A stretch of 64,000 nt of DNA from Streptomyces chryseus (GCF_014650755.1 NZ_BMVO01000006.1:186001-250000); one strand, 5' to 3'. Counted from the first letter of the stretch, positions 19,328 through 29,117 are shown. The notes: generated from the letters alone by a model not told the origin. Made by a program: numbers and translations.

Positions 19328-19963
19328 CTAGACGGCCGCGGTGGCCCGTGCCTTGGCGATGAGCAGGTCGAGAAGGGACAGGAGGGCGTCGCGGACGTCG
19401 TCGCGGGAGCGGGCGTCGAGCATGAGGACGGGCGTGTCCGGGTCACGCAGGTGCAGCGCCGCCCGGATCTCCTCGGCGGTGTACGCCTGCTCGCCGTGGA
19501 AGCAGTTCGCGCCGACCACGAACGGCAGTCCGCGGCTCTCGAAGAAGTCGACGGCCGGGAAGCTGCGGTCCAGGCGCCGGGTGTCGACCAGGACGACCGC
19601 GCCGAACGCCCCGTTCAGCAGGTCGTCCCACATGAACCAGAAGCGCTCCTGCCCGGGAGTGCCGAAGAGGTAGAGGACGACGCCGGCGTCGGTGAGGGTG
19701 ATGCGCCCGAAGTCCATCGCCACGGTGGTCACCGTCTTGGACTCGATGCCGTCGAGGTCGTCGACGCCGGCCCCCGCGGCCGTCAGGCGCTCCTCCGTAC
19801 GCAGCGGCTCGATCTCGGAGATCGTCTCGACGAGCGTCGTCTTGCCCACGCCGAAGCCGCCCGCGACGAGGATCTTGACGGGAGCGGCCTCGGTCGCCCC
19901 GGTCGGTTCCGCGGCTGCCGCCGGTCCGGCCGCTCGCCGGGCTGAGGTCTCATAGGTGGGCAA
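19328..19963 (-). CDS. cvnD: Conservon small GTPase CvnD
   Basis: This 211-residue Ras-like/MglA-type GTPase has the P-loop [13 protein letters not shown] near residue 35-45, the switch II-like [18 protein letters not shown], and VGANCFHG near the base-recognition position (a variant of NKxD). It is the fourth member of the cvnABCD conservon, whose products form a membrane-associated complex resembling a eukaryotic G-protein-coupled system. The N-terminus before VKILVAGG is Ala/Pro-rich and disordered. Its start overlaps the cvnC end by 14 bp, so translation is coupled. cvnD ends 95 bp before gluA. Confidence 0.93.
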   Translation of the reverse strand: MPTYETSARRAAGPAAAAEPTGATEAAPVKILVAGGFGVGKTTLVETISEIEPLRTEERLTAAGAGVDDLDGIESKTVTTVAMDFGRITLTDAGVVLYLFGTPGQERFWFMWDDLLNGAFGAVVLVDTRRLDRSFPAVDFFESRGLPFVVGANCFHGEQAYTAEEIRAALHLRDPDTPVLMLDARSRDDVRDALLSLLDLLIAKARATAAV

Positions 19964-20315
19964 GGCTGTCCCTGATTCTCATGAGCAGGTGGACGTTGCT
20001 GGTCTCGGCGCCTTCCAGGGGCGCCCGGTGGCGGATCAGCCCGCGGTCCGCGAGTTCGCCGAGCAGGACCGCCATGGGGGTGAGGCGCATGCGCATCCGC
20101 GCCGCGATCTCGGCGACCGCCCGCCCGTCGGGGGACGGGCACATGGCGAGGATGGTCTGCCATTCGGTGGGCAGGCCGCCGAGAGCGTCCCCGCCGACCG
20201 CCGCCGTGATCATCGTGTCCATGGTCAGGACGGTGCGCGGAGCGGCTGTACGGCCGTCGGTCAGGGCGTACAGCCGCGTCCGGCGGTGACCGCGCGGCTG
20301 CGGGGCGTCCGGCAT
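19950..20315 (-). CDS. cvnC: Conservon DUF742 protein CvnC
   Basis: This 121-residue DUF742 protein has the family pattern RRTRLYALTDGRT near the N-terminus, then LPTEWQTILAMCPSPDGRAVAEIAARMRM, and LLGELADRGLIRHR. The middle part looks like a winged helix-turn-helix (VAEIAARMRMRLTPMAVLLGEL). It is the third gene of the conservon. ATG 20315 overlaps the cvnB stop as TAATG, so it is chosen over the longer ORF that starts at 20468 inside cvnB. It probably connects the roadblock protein to the GTPase. Confidence 0.93.
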   Translation of the reverse strand: MPDAPQPRGHRRTRLYALTDGRTAAPRTVLTMDTMITAAVGGDALGGLPTEWQTILAMCPSPDGRAVAEIAARMRMRLTPMAVLLGELADRGLIRHRAPLEGAETSNVHLLMRIRDSLAHL

Positions 20316-20719
20316 TACGACGGGAGTGCCTGAACGCGCTCGGGGGTGCCCAGCCATTCGCCGAGCGCCTGGGCGGTCCGTACCGCCTCGCCGCCCAGCT
20401 CGCCCAGCCGCGCCTTGCGCGAGGTCACGACGATCAGGGTGCTGCCCTCGCCGCATCCCACGATGCACAGATAGCGGTCGTCCATCTCGACGAGCTGACG
20501 GATCACCCCGCCGCCGTCGATCTCCCGGGATATCGCCTTCATCGTGGCCGCGATGCCCGAGGACGCGGCGGCGATGCGCTCCGCCCGGTCCCGTTCCAGG
20601 AGGTAGGCGCTGAGCTTGATCCCGTCGTTGGACAGGAGGACGGCCCCCTCGATGCCGGCGATCCTGCTCAGGTTGTTGTCCAGGATGCTGTAGATCATGT
20701 CGTTCGATGTCGTCGTCAT
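20315..20719 (-). CDS. cvnB: Conservon roadblock/LC7 protein CvnB
   Basis: This 134-residue roadblock/LC7 (MglB-like) protein has IYSILDNNLSRIAGIEGAVL, SNDGIKLSA and MDDRYLCIVGCGEGSTLIVV, the typical alternating strand/helix pattern. In other systems such proteins act as GTPase-activating partners of MglA/CvnD-type GTPases. The start overlaps cvnA by the ATGA quartet (20716-20719) and the stop overlaps cvnC, so all conservon genes are coupled. Confidence 0.94.
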   Translation of the reverse strand: MTTTSNDMIYSILDNNLSRIAGIEGAVLLSNDGIKLSAYLLERDRAERIAAASSGIAATMKAISREIDGGGVIRQLVEMDDRYLCIVGCGEGSTLIVVTSRKARLGELGGEAVRTAQALGEWLGTPERVQALPS

Positions 20720-23082
20720 GGCTGGTCCTGTCGGAGCTCTGCTTCCACTTTCCGGGTCCCTTGTTCGTAGTCGGCCCAGGCGTCGGCCACCTCTTCGGGG
20801 GTCGCCCGGTCCTGGCCGGCCGGTTGTTCCGCCGTAAGCGGCTCGCGCAGCTGCTCGGCGATGTGGGTGTGCGGTACGCGCTCGGGAAGGGCGGGGCGCG
20901 CGTCGCCGGCCGGCGCGGTGGGCGGGGTCGCGTACACGCGCTCGCGCGGCCCTTCGTCCTTGCGGCGGTTCGGCAGCCCGGGTCTTCCGTCCGGGCCGGG
21001 CCCCGTCCCCCGTCCGGCGCGAAGGGCGGGCGGCGGGGTCCGGGCAGCCGCCGGCGCGGCGGCGGCCGGGCGGGCGGGCTCCGGGGACGTGCCCGCCGGT
21101 TCGCGCTCCGTCGGTACGAGCAGCTGGCCAGGGATGATCACCACGGCCGCCGTACCGCCGTAGACCGAGCGGCGCAGGGTGACGGTGGCGGGCAGCCGGT
21201 CGGCGAGGTGGCCGACCACGAAGAGCCCCAGCCGGTGCGCGTTGCGCGCCAGGACGGCGTACGGCGGGGCGGAGTGCAGCCGGCGGTTCATCTCCTCATA
21301 GCTGGCGGGCGACACCCGTGGGCCGCGGTCCTCGATCTCGACCGACAGGCCGTCGGCGACCAGCTCGGCCCGGATGACGACCTTCGACCTGGGCGGGGAG
21401 AACCGGGTCGCGTTGTCCAGCAGTTCCGCCAGGAGATGGCTGATCTGGCTGATCACGCCCGGTTCCACGCTGATCTCGTCCAGGGCCTGCCGCTCGATCC
21501 GCCGGAAGTCCTCCACCTCGGCGGCGGCCTCACGCAGCAGGTCGGCGACGCGCATGGGCTCGGTGTGCGGGTCCGGGATCTCGCCGCCCGCCAGGATGAG
21601 CAGGTTCTCGATCTGCCTTCGCATTCCGACCGTCAGCTGGTCGGAGCGCATCAACTGGGCCAGCAGCGCCTCGTCGTGGCCGAACGTGTCCTGGAGGTCC
21701 TCGGTCAGGCTCAGCTGGCGGCTGACCAGGTTCCCGGTGCGCGCGGCGATGCCGGCGGCGAACAGGCCGAATCCGTGGCGTTCGTCGGAGAGCTCACGGT
21801 GTCCGTCGACGGACACGGCGACGACCCGCGCGAACGCGTCGCTGATGCGTCCGACCTCGTCCTGCGCCCCGGTGGGCACGGGCAGGGCGTCCGCGTCGAC
21901 GGGCTGACCGCGCCGCAGCCGGGCGACGACGTCCGGCAGCGTCTCCTCGGCGATCGCCACCGTGCGCTCGTGCAGGCCGTGCAGGCGGCGCAGGACCGAT
22001 CGCGTGGTGAGGACGACGACGCCGGCGACGAGCAGCAGCGCCCCGCCGCTTCCCGCGATCAGCCAGGTGACCTCGGACTCCAGCTCCGTCGCCTTGGCGT
22101 CGGCGCGTTCGAGCACGCCGCGCGAACGGGCGGCGTTGAGCGAGGCCAACTGCGCGGCCAGCGTGTCGTGCGCCGTCCGCCATCCGGCGGCCTGGAGCGG
22201 CAGCTTCACACCGGACGCGGTGTCCTCGTGGTCGGACAGCACGACGTTCTCGATACGGGTCTTCGCCTGCCACGCGCCCGAGCCGGTGATCCCCTGGTAG
22301 GCGTCGCGCTCAACGGCGGGCAGGTACGGCACGATCGACGTGTCGTACAGGTACCGGTGCGCTCCGACGGCGTTGACGTAGGCGGCGAACCGCGAGGTCG
22401 TCAGCTCCCTGGCCGGACCGGCCGACGCGAGGACGGCCTCTTCGCGCGCGACCAGTTCGGACGCGGAGAACATGGTGGTGACCAGCCGGCTCTCCTGGGT
22501 GAGCTCGGCGTCCTGCGTGTGGCTGAACTCCTGCTGGTAGACGTCGATCGTCTTGCCGATCACGTCGGTGTAGTAGCCGAGTGTGCGGTCGGCGCTGCCG
22601 CTGCGGGCGTCCGCGCGCTCGCGTTGGGCGTCCAGGTCGTCGAGGCTGTCGCGGAGTGTGCCGAAGTGGTGGGCCGGCCGCCCGGACCCCGCCGCCCCGC
22701 GGAACGCGTCGACGGCGAGGTCCGTCGCGGCGCGCCGGTCGCGCAGTTCGTTTCCGGACACCCGCGAGCCCGCCCACCGCGCGGCGGTCGTGGTCCGCTC
22801 GGCCTGCAGCTGGAGCATGAGCGCGTACGCGGGTACGCCGATGCGCTCACCGGCGGCCACATCGGTGCGCAGGTGCTGCGACTGGTTCAGCAGCCGGTTC
22901 GCGGTGAGGGCGGACTGGGTGCCCATCGCGACGGTGGGGACGACCGCCAGACCGACGAGCAGGGTGCGCAGGCGGACGGTACGCCGACGACGGCTTCGCG
23001 CCGTGTCCGGCGTGGTCGGCGTGCTCGGCGCGGCCGCCGTGCCCGGCGCGTCGCGTTCGCCTTCGGGTTCTGTGGGTGACAT
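20716..23082 (-). CDS. cvnA: Conservon sensor histidine kinase-like protein CvnA
   Basis: This 788-residue membrane sensor has one membrane segment near 38-55 and another near 343-365. They bracket an extracytoplasmic nitrate/nitrite-sensing (NIT)-type domain with QAERTTTAARWAGS. HAMP and a dimerisation helix follow, with TEDLQDTFGHDEALLAQLMR and IENLLILAGG. The HATPase has the N-box LAELLDNATRFSPP and a Gly-rich lid HRLGLFVVGHLADRL. The last 160 residues are Pro/Ala-rich and disordered, as in other CvnA proteins. It probably senses a ligand outside the cell and signals through CvnB/C/D. It is the first gene of the conservon and is preceded by a 200-bp upstream region after the LuxR gene. Confidence 0.94.
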   Translation of the reverse strand: MSPTEPEGERDAPGTAAAPSTPTTPDTARSRRRRTVRLRTLLVGLAVVPTVAMGTQSALTANRLLNQSQHLRTDVAAGERIGVPAYALMLQLQAERTTTAARWAGSRVSGNELRDRRAATDLAVDAFRGAAGSGRPAHHFGTLRDSLDDLDAQRERADARSGSADRTLGYYTDVIGKTIDVYQQEFSHTQDAELTQESRLVTTMFSASELVAREEAVLASAGPARELTTSRFAAYVNAVGAHRYLYDTSIVPYLPAVERDAYQGITGSGAWQAKTRIENVVLSDHEDTASGVKLPLQAAGWRTAHDTLAAQLASLNAARSRGVLERADAKATELESEVTWLIAGSGGALLLVAGVVVLTTRSVLRRLHGLHERTVAIAEETLPDVVARLRRGQPVDADALPVPTGAQDEVGRISDAFARVVAVSVDGHRELSDERHGFGLFAAGIAARTGNLVSRQLSLTEDLQDTFGHDEALLAQLMRSDQLTVGMRRQIENLLILAGGEIPDPHTEPMRVADLLREAAAEVEDFRRIERQALDEISVEPGVISQISHLLAELLDNATRFSPPRSKVVIRAELVADGLSVEIEDRGPRVSPASYEEMNRRLHSAPPYAVLARNAHRLGLFVVGHLADRLPATVTLRRSVYGGTAAVVIIPGQLLVPTEREPAGTSPEPARPAAAAPAAARTPPPALRAGRGTGPGPDGRPGLPNRRKDEGPRERVYATPPTAPAGDARPALPERVPHTHIAEQLREPLTAEQPAGQDRATPEEVADAWADYEQGTRKVEAELRQDQP

Positions 23083-23282
23083 CGGTCCTCGGGGACGGAG
23101 GGTGGGCGTAGCAGGCCGGCGGCCGGACCGGCGCGGGCGGGAGCGGGACTTGGGGACAGCCGGACCGACGGGGTGAGACGTGGGGGATGCAGATCATAAC
23201 CAGCCACGCCGGGAAAGGGAGTGATTGCCTCCCTGTCCAGTACGTGGTACAGCGCCTCGCTCGGCGGACGCCGTACCGCGGT

Positions 23283-26069
23283 TCAGCCGGTCCGCCCGGC
23301 CCGCTCCACCAGCCGGGACAGCTCCACCCGCGAACGCACGCCCAGTTGCGCGAAGACGTTGCGCAGGTGGTGGTCGACGGTCCGGTGGCTGACGGACAGA
23401 CGCTGCGCCACTTCGCGGTTGGTCGCCCCCTCCGCGACGCAGTGCGCGATGCGCAGCTGCTGCGGCGTCAGGCAGGACAGCGCCCCGGCCGGTTCGCCGG
23501 CGGCCACGTCCCCGGTGGCCCGCAGCTCCGCGCGGGCCTGGTCCACCCAGGCGAGGGCCTCGGAACGCTCGAAGGCGACCAGCGCGTCCCGCAGGCGTCC
23601 GCGCGCCTCGCCCGGACGGCGCCGGCGCCGCAGCCACTTCCCGTACAGCAACTGGGTGCGGGCCCACTCGAAGTCGCCGCCGGCCGATGCGTGCAGGGCC
23701 AGGGCGTGGGCGTACAGGGCGTCGGCCTCGTCGGGGCACGCGAGCAGCGCCCGGCAGCGGGCGAGCAGCGCGGGCGCCTGCGGATCGCCGCCGTGGGCCG
23801 CCCAGGCGGCGAACTCCTCGACCACGGCGGGCGCGTCGTCCGGTCGTCCGGCGAGCGCGGTGGCCTCGACGAAGCAGGGAACCGCCAGCATGCGGACGGC
23901 GAAGTGCCCCCGGCGAGGGCCCTCCCGTACGAGCGGGCCGAGCCGCGCGGCGGCCTCGGCGGCCCTGCCGCGCCCCAGATCGGCCCGGGCCGAGGCCCAT
24001 TCGGCCAGGGTGGCGGCCTGGGCGAGGCCGTGCGGCCCGGCGATCGCCATGGCGGCACCGACGTGTCCGGCCACGGCGGCCGCGTCGCTCTCCACCGAGG
24101 CCACGAGGGCGAGGACCGCGTGCAGGTGCGCGAGCGTGTTGCGCCGGCCGGCGCGGTGGCCGGCGGTCAGTCCCTCGCGGGCGTGGGCTCCGGCCCTGGC
24201 GTGCCGCCCGGCCCGTAACTCGGCGTAGGCCAGGTGCTCCAGGAGCTGGGGCACGAGAGCGACGAGGTCGCGGGCCCGGCCCAGCGCGAGCCCCCGGGCG
24301 GTGATGCGGATGGCGGCCGCGATGTCGCCGAGGACGAGCGCCGCGGACCCGGCGCGCAGCAGCCGCTGCGGATCGTCGTCGTCCACGGCCCGCTCCAGCA
24401 CCCGCCGCAGTGGCTTCCGCGCTGCGGCGGGCCGTGCGCACAGGGCGGCGAGCATGCCGCTGCGGTAGTCGTCGTACGACGCCCCGTACGGCTGCGCCCG
24501 CCCCGGCGGCGCGTGCGGGCACACGCCCTGCCCCGTGGTGTACGTCGCGGGCCCGGCCGGCGCCGGACCGGCGCCGCCGAGCGCGGCCACGCAGCCCGCC
24601 GCGTCACCGGCGGCCCAGGCCGCCTCCATGGCGGCGAGGCGGGCGGTGAGGGCGTGGCGCGGGTCGTACGGGCCGAGCAGTCCGGCGGCCACCAGCAGCG
24701 CCGCCTGGGCGTCCCCCACCGGGCCGTCGCCCAGACCCAGGACCCCCGCGGCGAGTTCGGCCCGGCCGCGTACGGCGTCGTGGACCCGGCCGCCCGCACG
24801 GGCGGCGGCCAGCAGCTCCCGCGCCCGGTGCGGTTGGCCCGCGAGCCGGGCGAGTTCGGCGGCGGCGGTCAGACGCGACGTACGGGCGGCGTCGTCCGCC
24901 GGGGTGTGTTCGGCGGCCCGGGCGAGGGCGAGGGAGCGCTGGAGGCCGCAGACCCCCGGGGCCGAGGCGGCGGCGGCCAGGCCGGCGGCGAGGCGCGGGT
25001 CGGGAGCCTCGGCCGCCAGGGCGCGATGCAGGAGGCGCGGAAGGCGGTGCCGGTCACCGGTGAGGACCGTCGCCAGGAGGTGGTGGGCGGCCCGCCGCCG
25101 GGCGGTGGGGGCCCCGGCGAGAACGGCGCGTCGCAGCAGCGGGTTCGCGAACCGGATGAGGTCCCCGTCGCAGCGCGCCACGCCCGCCCACCGCCCGGCG
25201 TCCAGCGCCCACGTGCCGATGCCCGCGGCGCGCGCGGCCCGCGCGACCAGGGCCGTGTCCGCTCCCCCGGTCGCGGGCGTCTGCTCCTGCGCGGCCGCCG
25301 CCAGCAGCAGCACGAACGCGGTGTCCGGTGGCAGGACGGCCAACCGGTCGCCGACCGTGCCCAGCAGGGCGTCGCCGTCGGCGAGCGGCCGGGGCAGCGG
25401 CGCGTGTCCGGAGAGCTGAGCCGGCGAGAGGCGGCCGAGCAGTGCCTTGAGCAGGGCCGGGTTGCCCTCGGCCTCGTGCAGCAGCGCCTGCCGTACGGCG
25501 GGGTCCGCCCCGTTCCCCACGAGTTCGTCCAGCAGTTCCCCGGCGGTGTGCTCGGGAAGCGGCCCCGGGCGGACGACGGGCAGACCCGCGAAGTCGGGGT
25601 CGTGCGCCCGGTGCGCGGCCGAGGTCAGGAGCAGTCCGACGGCGCTCATGGCGTCCGGGCGGCGGGCGGCGAAGCCGAGGGCGGCGCGCGACCGGTCGTC
25701 GCACAGGTGCGCGTCGTCGACGCAGACGAGCAGGGGCCGCCCGGCGGCGCGGGTGCGCAGCAGCTCCAGCAGGGCGCCCGGCGCGAGACCGGACCGCGGC
25801 GCACCGGCAGGCCCCGCGCCGCCCGCCGCGCACAGCAGCGCGTGCAGCGCGCTGTACGGGAGGCGGCTCTCGGCCGGGACGGCCCGGGTGTGCAGGACGG
25901 GGCCGGCGTCGAAGTCCGCCGCCGCCCGGCGGAGCAGGGCGGTGCGGCCGAGTCCGGGCTCCGCGGCGATCAGCAGAGCGCCGCCGCGGCCGGAGCGTAC
26001 CCGGTCCGACAGGGCTGCCACGGCTTCCAGTTCGGTACGCCGGCCGTACAGCCGGACCGCACCGCTCAC
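23283..26069 (-). CDS. Large LuxR-family (LAL-type) transcriptional regulator
   Basis: This 928-residue regulator starts at GTG 26069, which has GGAGG seven bases upstream; the longer reading to 26246 lacks this. An N-terminal AAA/STAND ATPase begins GRRTELEAV. Its P-loop-like AAEPGLGRTALL (about 35-43) has Arg in place of the usual Lys, and Walker B is VCVDDAH. A long alpha-helical/TPR-like region follows, then a C-terminal LuxR helix-turn-helix (about 864-925) with LTPQQLRIAHCVAEGATNRE and VSHRTVDHHLRNVFAQLGV. It probably activates nearby or unlinked genes in response to a ligand. The missing Lys suggests weak or no ATP hydrolysis. Confidence 0.92.
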   Translation of the reverse strand: MSGAVRLYGRRTELEAVAALSDRVRSGRGGALLIAAEPGLGRTALLRRAAADFDAGPVLHTRAVPAESRLPYSALHALLCAAGGAGPAGAPRSGLAPGALLELLRTRAAGRPLLVCVDDAHLCDDRSRAALGFAARRPDAMSAVGLLLTSAAHRAHDPDFAGLPVVRPGPLPEHTAGELLDELVGNGADPAVRQALLHEAEGNPALLKALLGRLSPAQLSGHAPLPRPLADGDALLGTVGDRLAVLPPDTAFVLLLAAAAQEQTPATGGADTALVARAARAAGIGTWALDAGRWAGVARCDGDLIRFANPLLRRAVLAGAPTARRRAAHHLLATVLTGDRHRLPRLLHRALAAEAPDPRLAAGLAAAASAPGVCGLQRSLALARAAEHTPADDAARTSRLTAAAELARLAGQPHRARELLAAARAGGRVHDAVRGRAELAAGVLGLGDGPVGDAQAALLVAAGLLGPYDPRHALTARLAAMEAAWAAGDAAGCVAALGGAGPAPAGPATYTTGQGVCPHAPPGRAQPYGASYDDYRSGMLAALCARPAAARKPLRRVLERAVDDDDPQRLLRAGSAALVLGDIAAAIRITARGLALGRARDLVALVPQLLEHLAYAELRAGRHARAGAHAREGLTAGHRAGRRNTLAHLHAVLALVASVESDAAAVAGHVGAAMAIAGPHGLAQAATLAEWASARADLGRGRAAEAAARLGPLVREGPRRGHFAVRMLAVPCFVEATALAGRPDDAPAVVEEFAAWAAHGGDPQAPALLARCRALLACPDEADALYAHALALHASAGGDFEWARTQLLYGKWLRRRRRPGEARGRLRDALVAFERSEALAWVDQARAELRATGDVAAGEPAGALSCLTPQQLRIAHCVAEGATNREVAQRLSVSHRTVDHHLRNVFAQLGVRSRVELSRLVERAGRTG

Positions 26070-26194
26070 GGTCGTCCTCCGCTCACACTCGTCACGGTAC
26101 TTCCGCGCGGACAGTGACGGAAGCCTCGCGTCCAGTACCGGTCGGGAGACCCGAATACCCATCCGACCTGCGATGACAGCGAGTTGGGAGGGGT

Positions 26195-26218
26195 GGCGCT
26201 GGGCGCGCGCCCAGCGCC
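26195..26218. repeat. Perfect 24-bp GC palindrome
   Basis: The two 12-bp arms GGCGCTGGGCGC and GCGCCCAGCGCC are fully complementary with no loop. It lies between the cutinase terminator and the LuxR start region, 126-149 bp upstream of the LuxR GTG. It could be an operator for a dimeric regulator or a cruciform-forming element; nothing in the sequence decides between these. Confidence 0.5.
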
Positions 26219-26264
26219 GGCGGGCGAAGTCTGTGCCCGCGCACACGCGCCGGAGGACGCGGTG

Positions 26265-26303
26265 TGCCGGTGCCGGCCGCGCGGCGCGCGACCGGCACCG
26301 GCA
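26265..26303 (-). terminator. Terminator after the cutinase gene
   Basis: The arms TGCCGGTGCCGG (26265-26276) and CCGGCACCGGCA (26292-26303) form a perfect 12-bp stem with a 15-nt loop, 16 bp beyond the cutinase stop codon on the minus strand. Confidence 0.7.
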
Positions 26304-26319
26304 TCGACGGAGGCGGCCG

Positions 26320-27258
26320 TCAGGAGGCGTGCGGGCAGTTGCCCCGGTACTCCTCGATGGTCAGGCCGGGCCGGGGCAGCGGGCAGAGGAACTGCTCGTA
26401 GCGGGTGTCGTTGTCGATGAACCGCTTGAGCCAGGAAAGGCTGTACTTCGCGATGGTGGTGTTGGAGGTGTTCGGCGTGAAGTGCGACGCGCCGTTGAGT
26501 TCCAGGTACGCCTTGTCGAGCGTGGACGGCAGGCTCTCGTAGAAGGGCTCGGAGTGCGAGCCGACCGGCGCGACGGTGTCACCGTCGGCTCCCACGACCA
26601 GCGTCGGCGTCCGCAGCTCCGGCCACGTCTTGTCGGTGTTCCATCCGGTCAGCGGGATCGCGGCCTGGAGGGAGGGCCGGCTCTTGGCCGCTTCCAGCGA
26701 GCCGCCGCCGCCCATGGAGTGGCCCATCACGCCGAGTCTGGAGCTGTCGATCCGGCCGCGTACGGTGCTGCGCTCGGTCAGGTAGTCCAGCGCGGACAGC
26801 AGTTGGCGGCCCCGGCTGTCGGGCTGGTCGTACCGCGTGAGGGTGTCGATGGTGAAGACGACGAAGCCCTGGGAGGCGAGCCTCGGGCCGAGCCAGGCGA
26901 TGGACGACTGGTCGGCGGTGTAGCCGGGCGAGACCGCCACCGCGCCGAAGGTGCCGTCGCTGGTGGAGGTCGGGTAGTAGACGGTCCCGCCGCCGAAGCC
27001 GGTGACGCTCAGGGAGGAGACGGTGGTCCGCGAGACCGCGTAGGGGCCGGTGCTCGCTTCGATGCTGGCCGTGGTGGGGGCGGGGCCGCGCTCGTACGGG
27101 TTGTCCGCCGCCTGGGCGGTGGGCGTGAGGGCGGTGCCGAGTCCGCCGACGGCGAGGAGGGCCGCGAGGCCGGCCATCGCCGACCGCAGGCGGCCGTGGC
27201 GGCGGAGTGGGGCGGCGCCGGGAGCGCCCTTGCTGGTGTCACTGGTGTACTGCTGCAC
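26320..27258 (-). CDS. Secreted cutinase/polyester (PET) hydrolase
   Basis: This 312-residue secreted alpha/beta hydrolase closely resembles Thermobifida TfCut2-type cutinases. It has a signal peptide of about 50 residues ending TPTAQA before ADNPYERGP. The catalytic Ser181 lies in GHSMGGGG, Asp227 in GADGDTVAP and His259 in ASHFTPN. The oxyanion pair is Tyr113 and Met182, and the aromatic Trp206 is in TGWNTDKTW. Cys292 and Cys308 form the C-terminal disulfide. The spacing of Ser, Asp, His and Trp equals that of TfCut2 (offset 51). It hydrolyses ester bonds in cutin and possibly aliphatic or aromatic polyesters. GTG 27258 is used because GAGAGGA lies upstream. A terminator follows the gene. 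Confidence 0.94.
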   Translation of the reverse strand: MQQYTSDTSKGAPGAAPLRRHGRLRSAMAGLAALLAVGGLGTALTPTAQAADNPYERGPAPTTASIEASTGPYAVSRTTVSSLSVTGFGGGTVYYPTSTSDGTFGAVAVSPGYTADQSSIAWLGPRLASQGFVVFTIDTLTRYDQPDSRGRQLLSALDYLTERSTVRGRIDSSRLGVMGHSMGGGGSLEAAKSRPSLQAAIPLTGWNTDKTWPELRTPTLVVGADGDTVAPVGSHSEPFYESLPSTLDKAYLELNGASHFTPNTSNTTIAKYSLSWLKRFIDNDTRYEQFLCPLPRPGLTIEEYRGNCPHAS

Positions 27259-27594
27259 GACTGAGTCGTCCTCTCGGTCGTGGCGGGACCGCCGGGCCGG
27301 ACGCGGCACTCGTCGCCGAGGGCTGCGGCCGGTCGTACGGGGGGGCGGGCACCGCCGTTTTCGCTGGCGGGTGCCACTGTCGCCGTACGTCCGGCGCGGG
27401 GGCATCGGTGGAATCACCGGTCTCCCCCACCCGTCCTCGCCGCGAGCGGTGCGCGTCGGCCCTGCCCCCGGCGAACCCCCGGCCGGGCCCCGGCACGGCC
27501 GGCCACCCGACCGGGGCCGCTGCCCGGACGGCGGCCCGCCCCTACGCCGTGGGAGAGGTGCTTCCCGGCAGCCCTCCCCCACGGCCGACCGCTG
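27259..27594 (-). other. Intergenic region with a hairpin after the P450 gene
   Basis: This 336-bp gap lies between the P450 and cutinase genes. An imperfect 12-bp stem, CCGTGGGAGAGG/CCTCCCCCACGG (about 27547-27583), lies just past the P450 stop codon and may be a terminator. The rest should hold the cutinase promoter. No gene-like frame was found. Confidence 0.45.
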
Positions 27595-28842
27595 TCAGCC
27601 GGCCGGCCGCGCTCCGCCGGTCAGGCGGGCGGGGAGGCTGCGGTGGCCGTTGGAGATGAACGACGCCACCGGCCGCAGCCCCTCGGCCGGAACGGCCGGC
27701 GCCAGACCGGGGAAGCGCTCGAAGAGGGCGGGCAGCGCGATCTGGGCTTCGAGCCGGGCCAGCGGCGCTCCCAGGCAGAAGTGGACGCCGTGTCCGAACG
27801 CGAGATGCTCCTTGTTCACCCGGGTGACGTCGAACCGGTCCGCGTCGTCGCCGTGGTGCGCGGGGTTGCGCCCGGCGGCGGCGTACGCGGCGAGGATCGC
27901 GTCGCCCCGCTCGATGGTCACGCCCCCGGCCTCGATGTCCTCCACCGCGTAGCGCAACGGCAGGCTCGCCACCGGCGCCTGGACGCGCAGCGTCTCCTCG
28001 ATCACGTCGTTCCAGGTGGCCCTGCCCACGCGGACCAGTGCGAGCTGCTCGGGGTGGGTCAGCAGGGCGTGGATGGCGTTGTCCAGCAGGTTGACCGTCG
28101 TCTCGTGCCCGGCGCTGATCACCAGGAGCAGGGTGTCGACCAGTTCGGCTTCGGTGAGCCGCTCGCCGTCCTCCTCGCGGGCCGCGATGAGGACGCTGGT
28201 CATGTCGTCGCCCGGGGTTTCCCGCTTGAGGGCGACCAGGTCGCAGAGCACCTGGTGGATGCCCCGGAAGGTGGCGGCCGCCTCCTCGGGCGTGGCGGCG
28301 GTGTTGAAGATGCTGTCCACCAGCCGGCGCAGTTCCTTGCGCGTCCCTTCGTCGTTGACGCCGAACAGCTCGCAGATCACCTGGATCGGGATCGGATAGC
28401 AGTACTCCTCGCGCAGGTCCACCACCTGCCCCTCGGGCGTCGCGGCGAGGCCGTCGAGGAGGTCGGCGGTCATCCGCTCGATCCGGGGGCGCAGGGCCTC
28501 GGTGGCGCGCGCGGTGAACGCCGTGGAGACCAGCTTCCGCAGGCGCCTGTGGTCGCTGCCGTACGCGGTGAACATGTTGGTCACGGCCACCCAGGTGAAC
28601 AGCGGCCAGTCCGGCGTTATGTCCCCGTCGATCCACGCGGGCCAGTGCCTGCGGGGGTCCTTCGAGACCCGGGGGTCGGTGAGCAGTTCCTTGAGTAACG
28701 CGTGATCGCCGACCGCCCACGCCGGCACTCCGCCGGGGAGCTCCACCAGCGCCACCGGCCCCTCTGCGCGGATACGGGCTCCCTCTCCGTGGATGTCGGC
28801 GCCGGAGGGGTCGATGACGACGGGGCGGGTTTCGTGTTTCAT
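27595..28842 (-). CDS. Cytochrome P450 (CYP107-like)
   Basis: This 415-residue soluble P450 has the I-helix [16 protein letters not shown] with the canonical AGHETT, the K-helix ETLR in [10 protein letters not shown], and the haem loop [17 protein letters not shown] with the axial Cys. The sequence resembles CYP105/107-type macrolide or secondary-metabolite hydroxylases. ATG 28842 (MKHETRP) has GGAG seven bases upstream, so the in-frame extension to 28944 is not used. It is divergent from the BTAD regulator at 29118 across 275 bp, and it could be that regulator's target. No ferredoxin gene is adjacent. Confidence 0.95.
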   Translation of the reverse strand: MKHETRPVVIDPSGADIHGEGARIRAEGPVALVELPGGVPAWAVGDHALLKELLTDPRVSKDPRRHWPAWIDGDITPDWPLFTWVAVTNMFTAYGSDHRRLRKLVSTAFTARATEALRPRIERMTADLLDGLAATPEGQVVDLREEYCYPIPIQVICELFGVNDEGTRKELRRLVDSIFNTAATPEEAAATFRGIHQVLCDLVALKRETPGDDMTSVLIAAREEDGERLTEAELVDTLLLVISAGHETTVNLLDNAIHALLTHPEQLALVRVGRATWNDVIEETLRVQAPVASLPLRYAVEDIEAGGVTIERGDAILAAYAAAGRNPAHHGDDADRFDVTRVNKEHLAFGHGVHFCLGAPLARLEAQIALPALFERFPGLAPAVPAEGLRPVASFISNGHRSLPARLTGGARPAG

Positions 28843-29117
28843 CTGCTCGCTCCAGAAGGTTCGTTCGCGGTGACCGGCACGGTGACCGGCGGAAAGCACA
28901 CGGGCGAGGCGGCCGGCACCCGGTGGAATGGGCCCCTCCGCCACTCGACCGGCCTACCCCCACGACCCGTTCGATATCCGGAACGCAGCGGGGCAGTTCC
29001 CGTCCGGCCGAGTCGCCCGTAGACCGCTGAGGCCCTTTTCGGACAGGCGGACGTCCGACCTCCGGGCCCTTCCGAACCGTCCGGTAACCTGGCTCCTTTC
29101 CCTAAGGAGTTGTGCCC

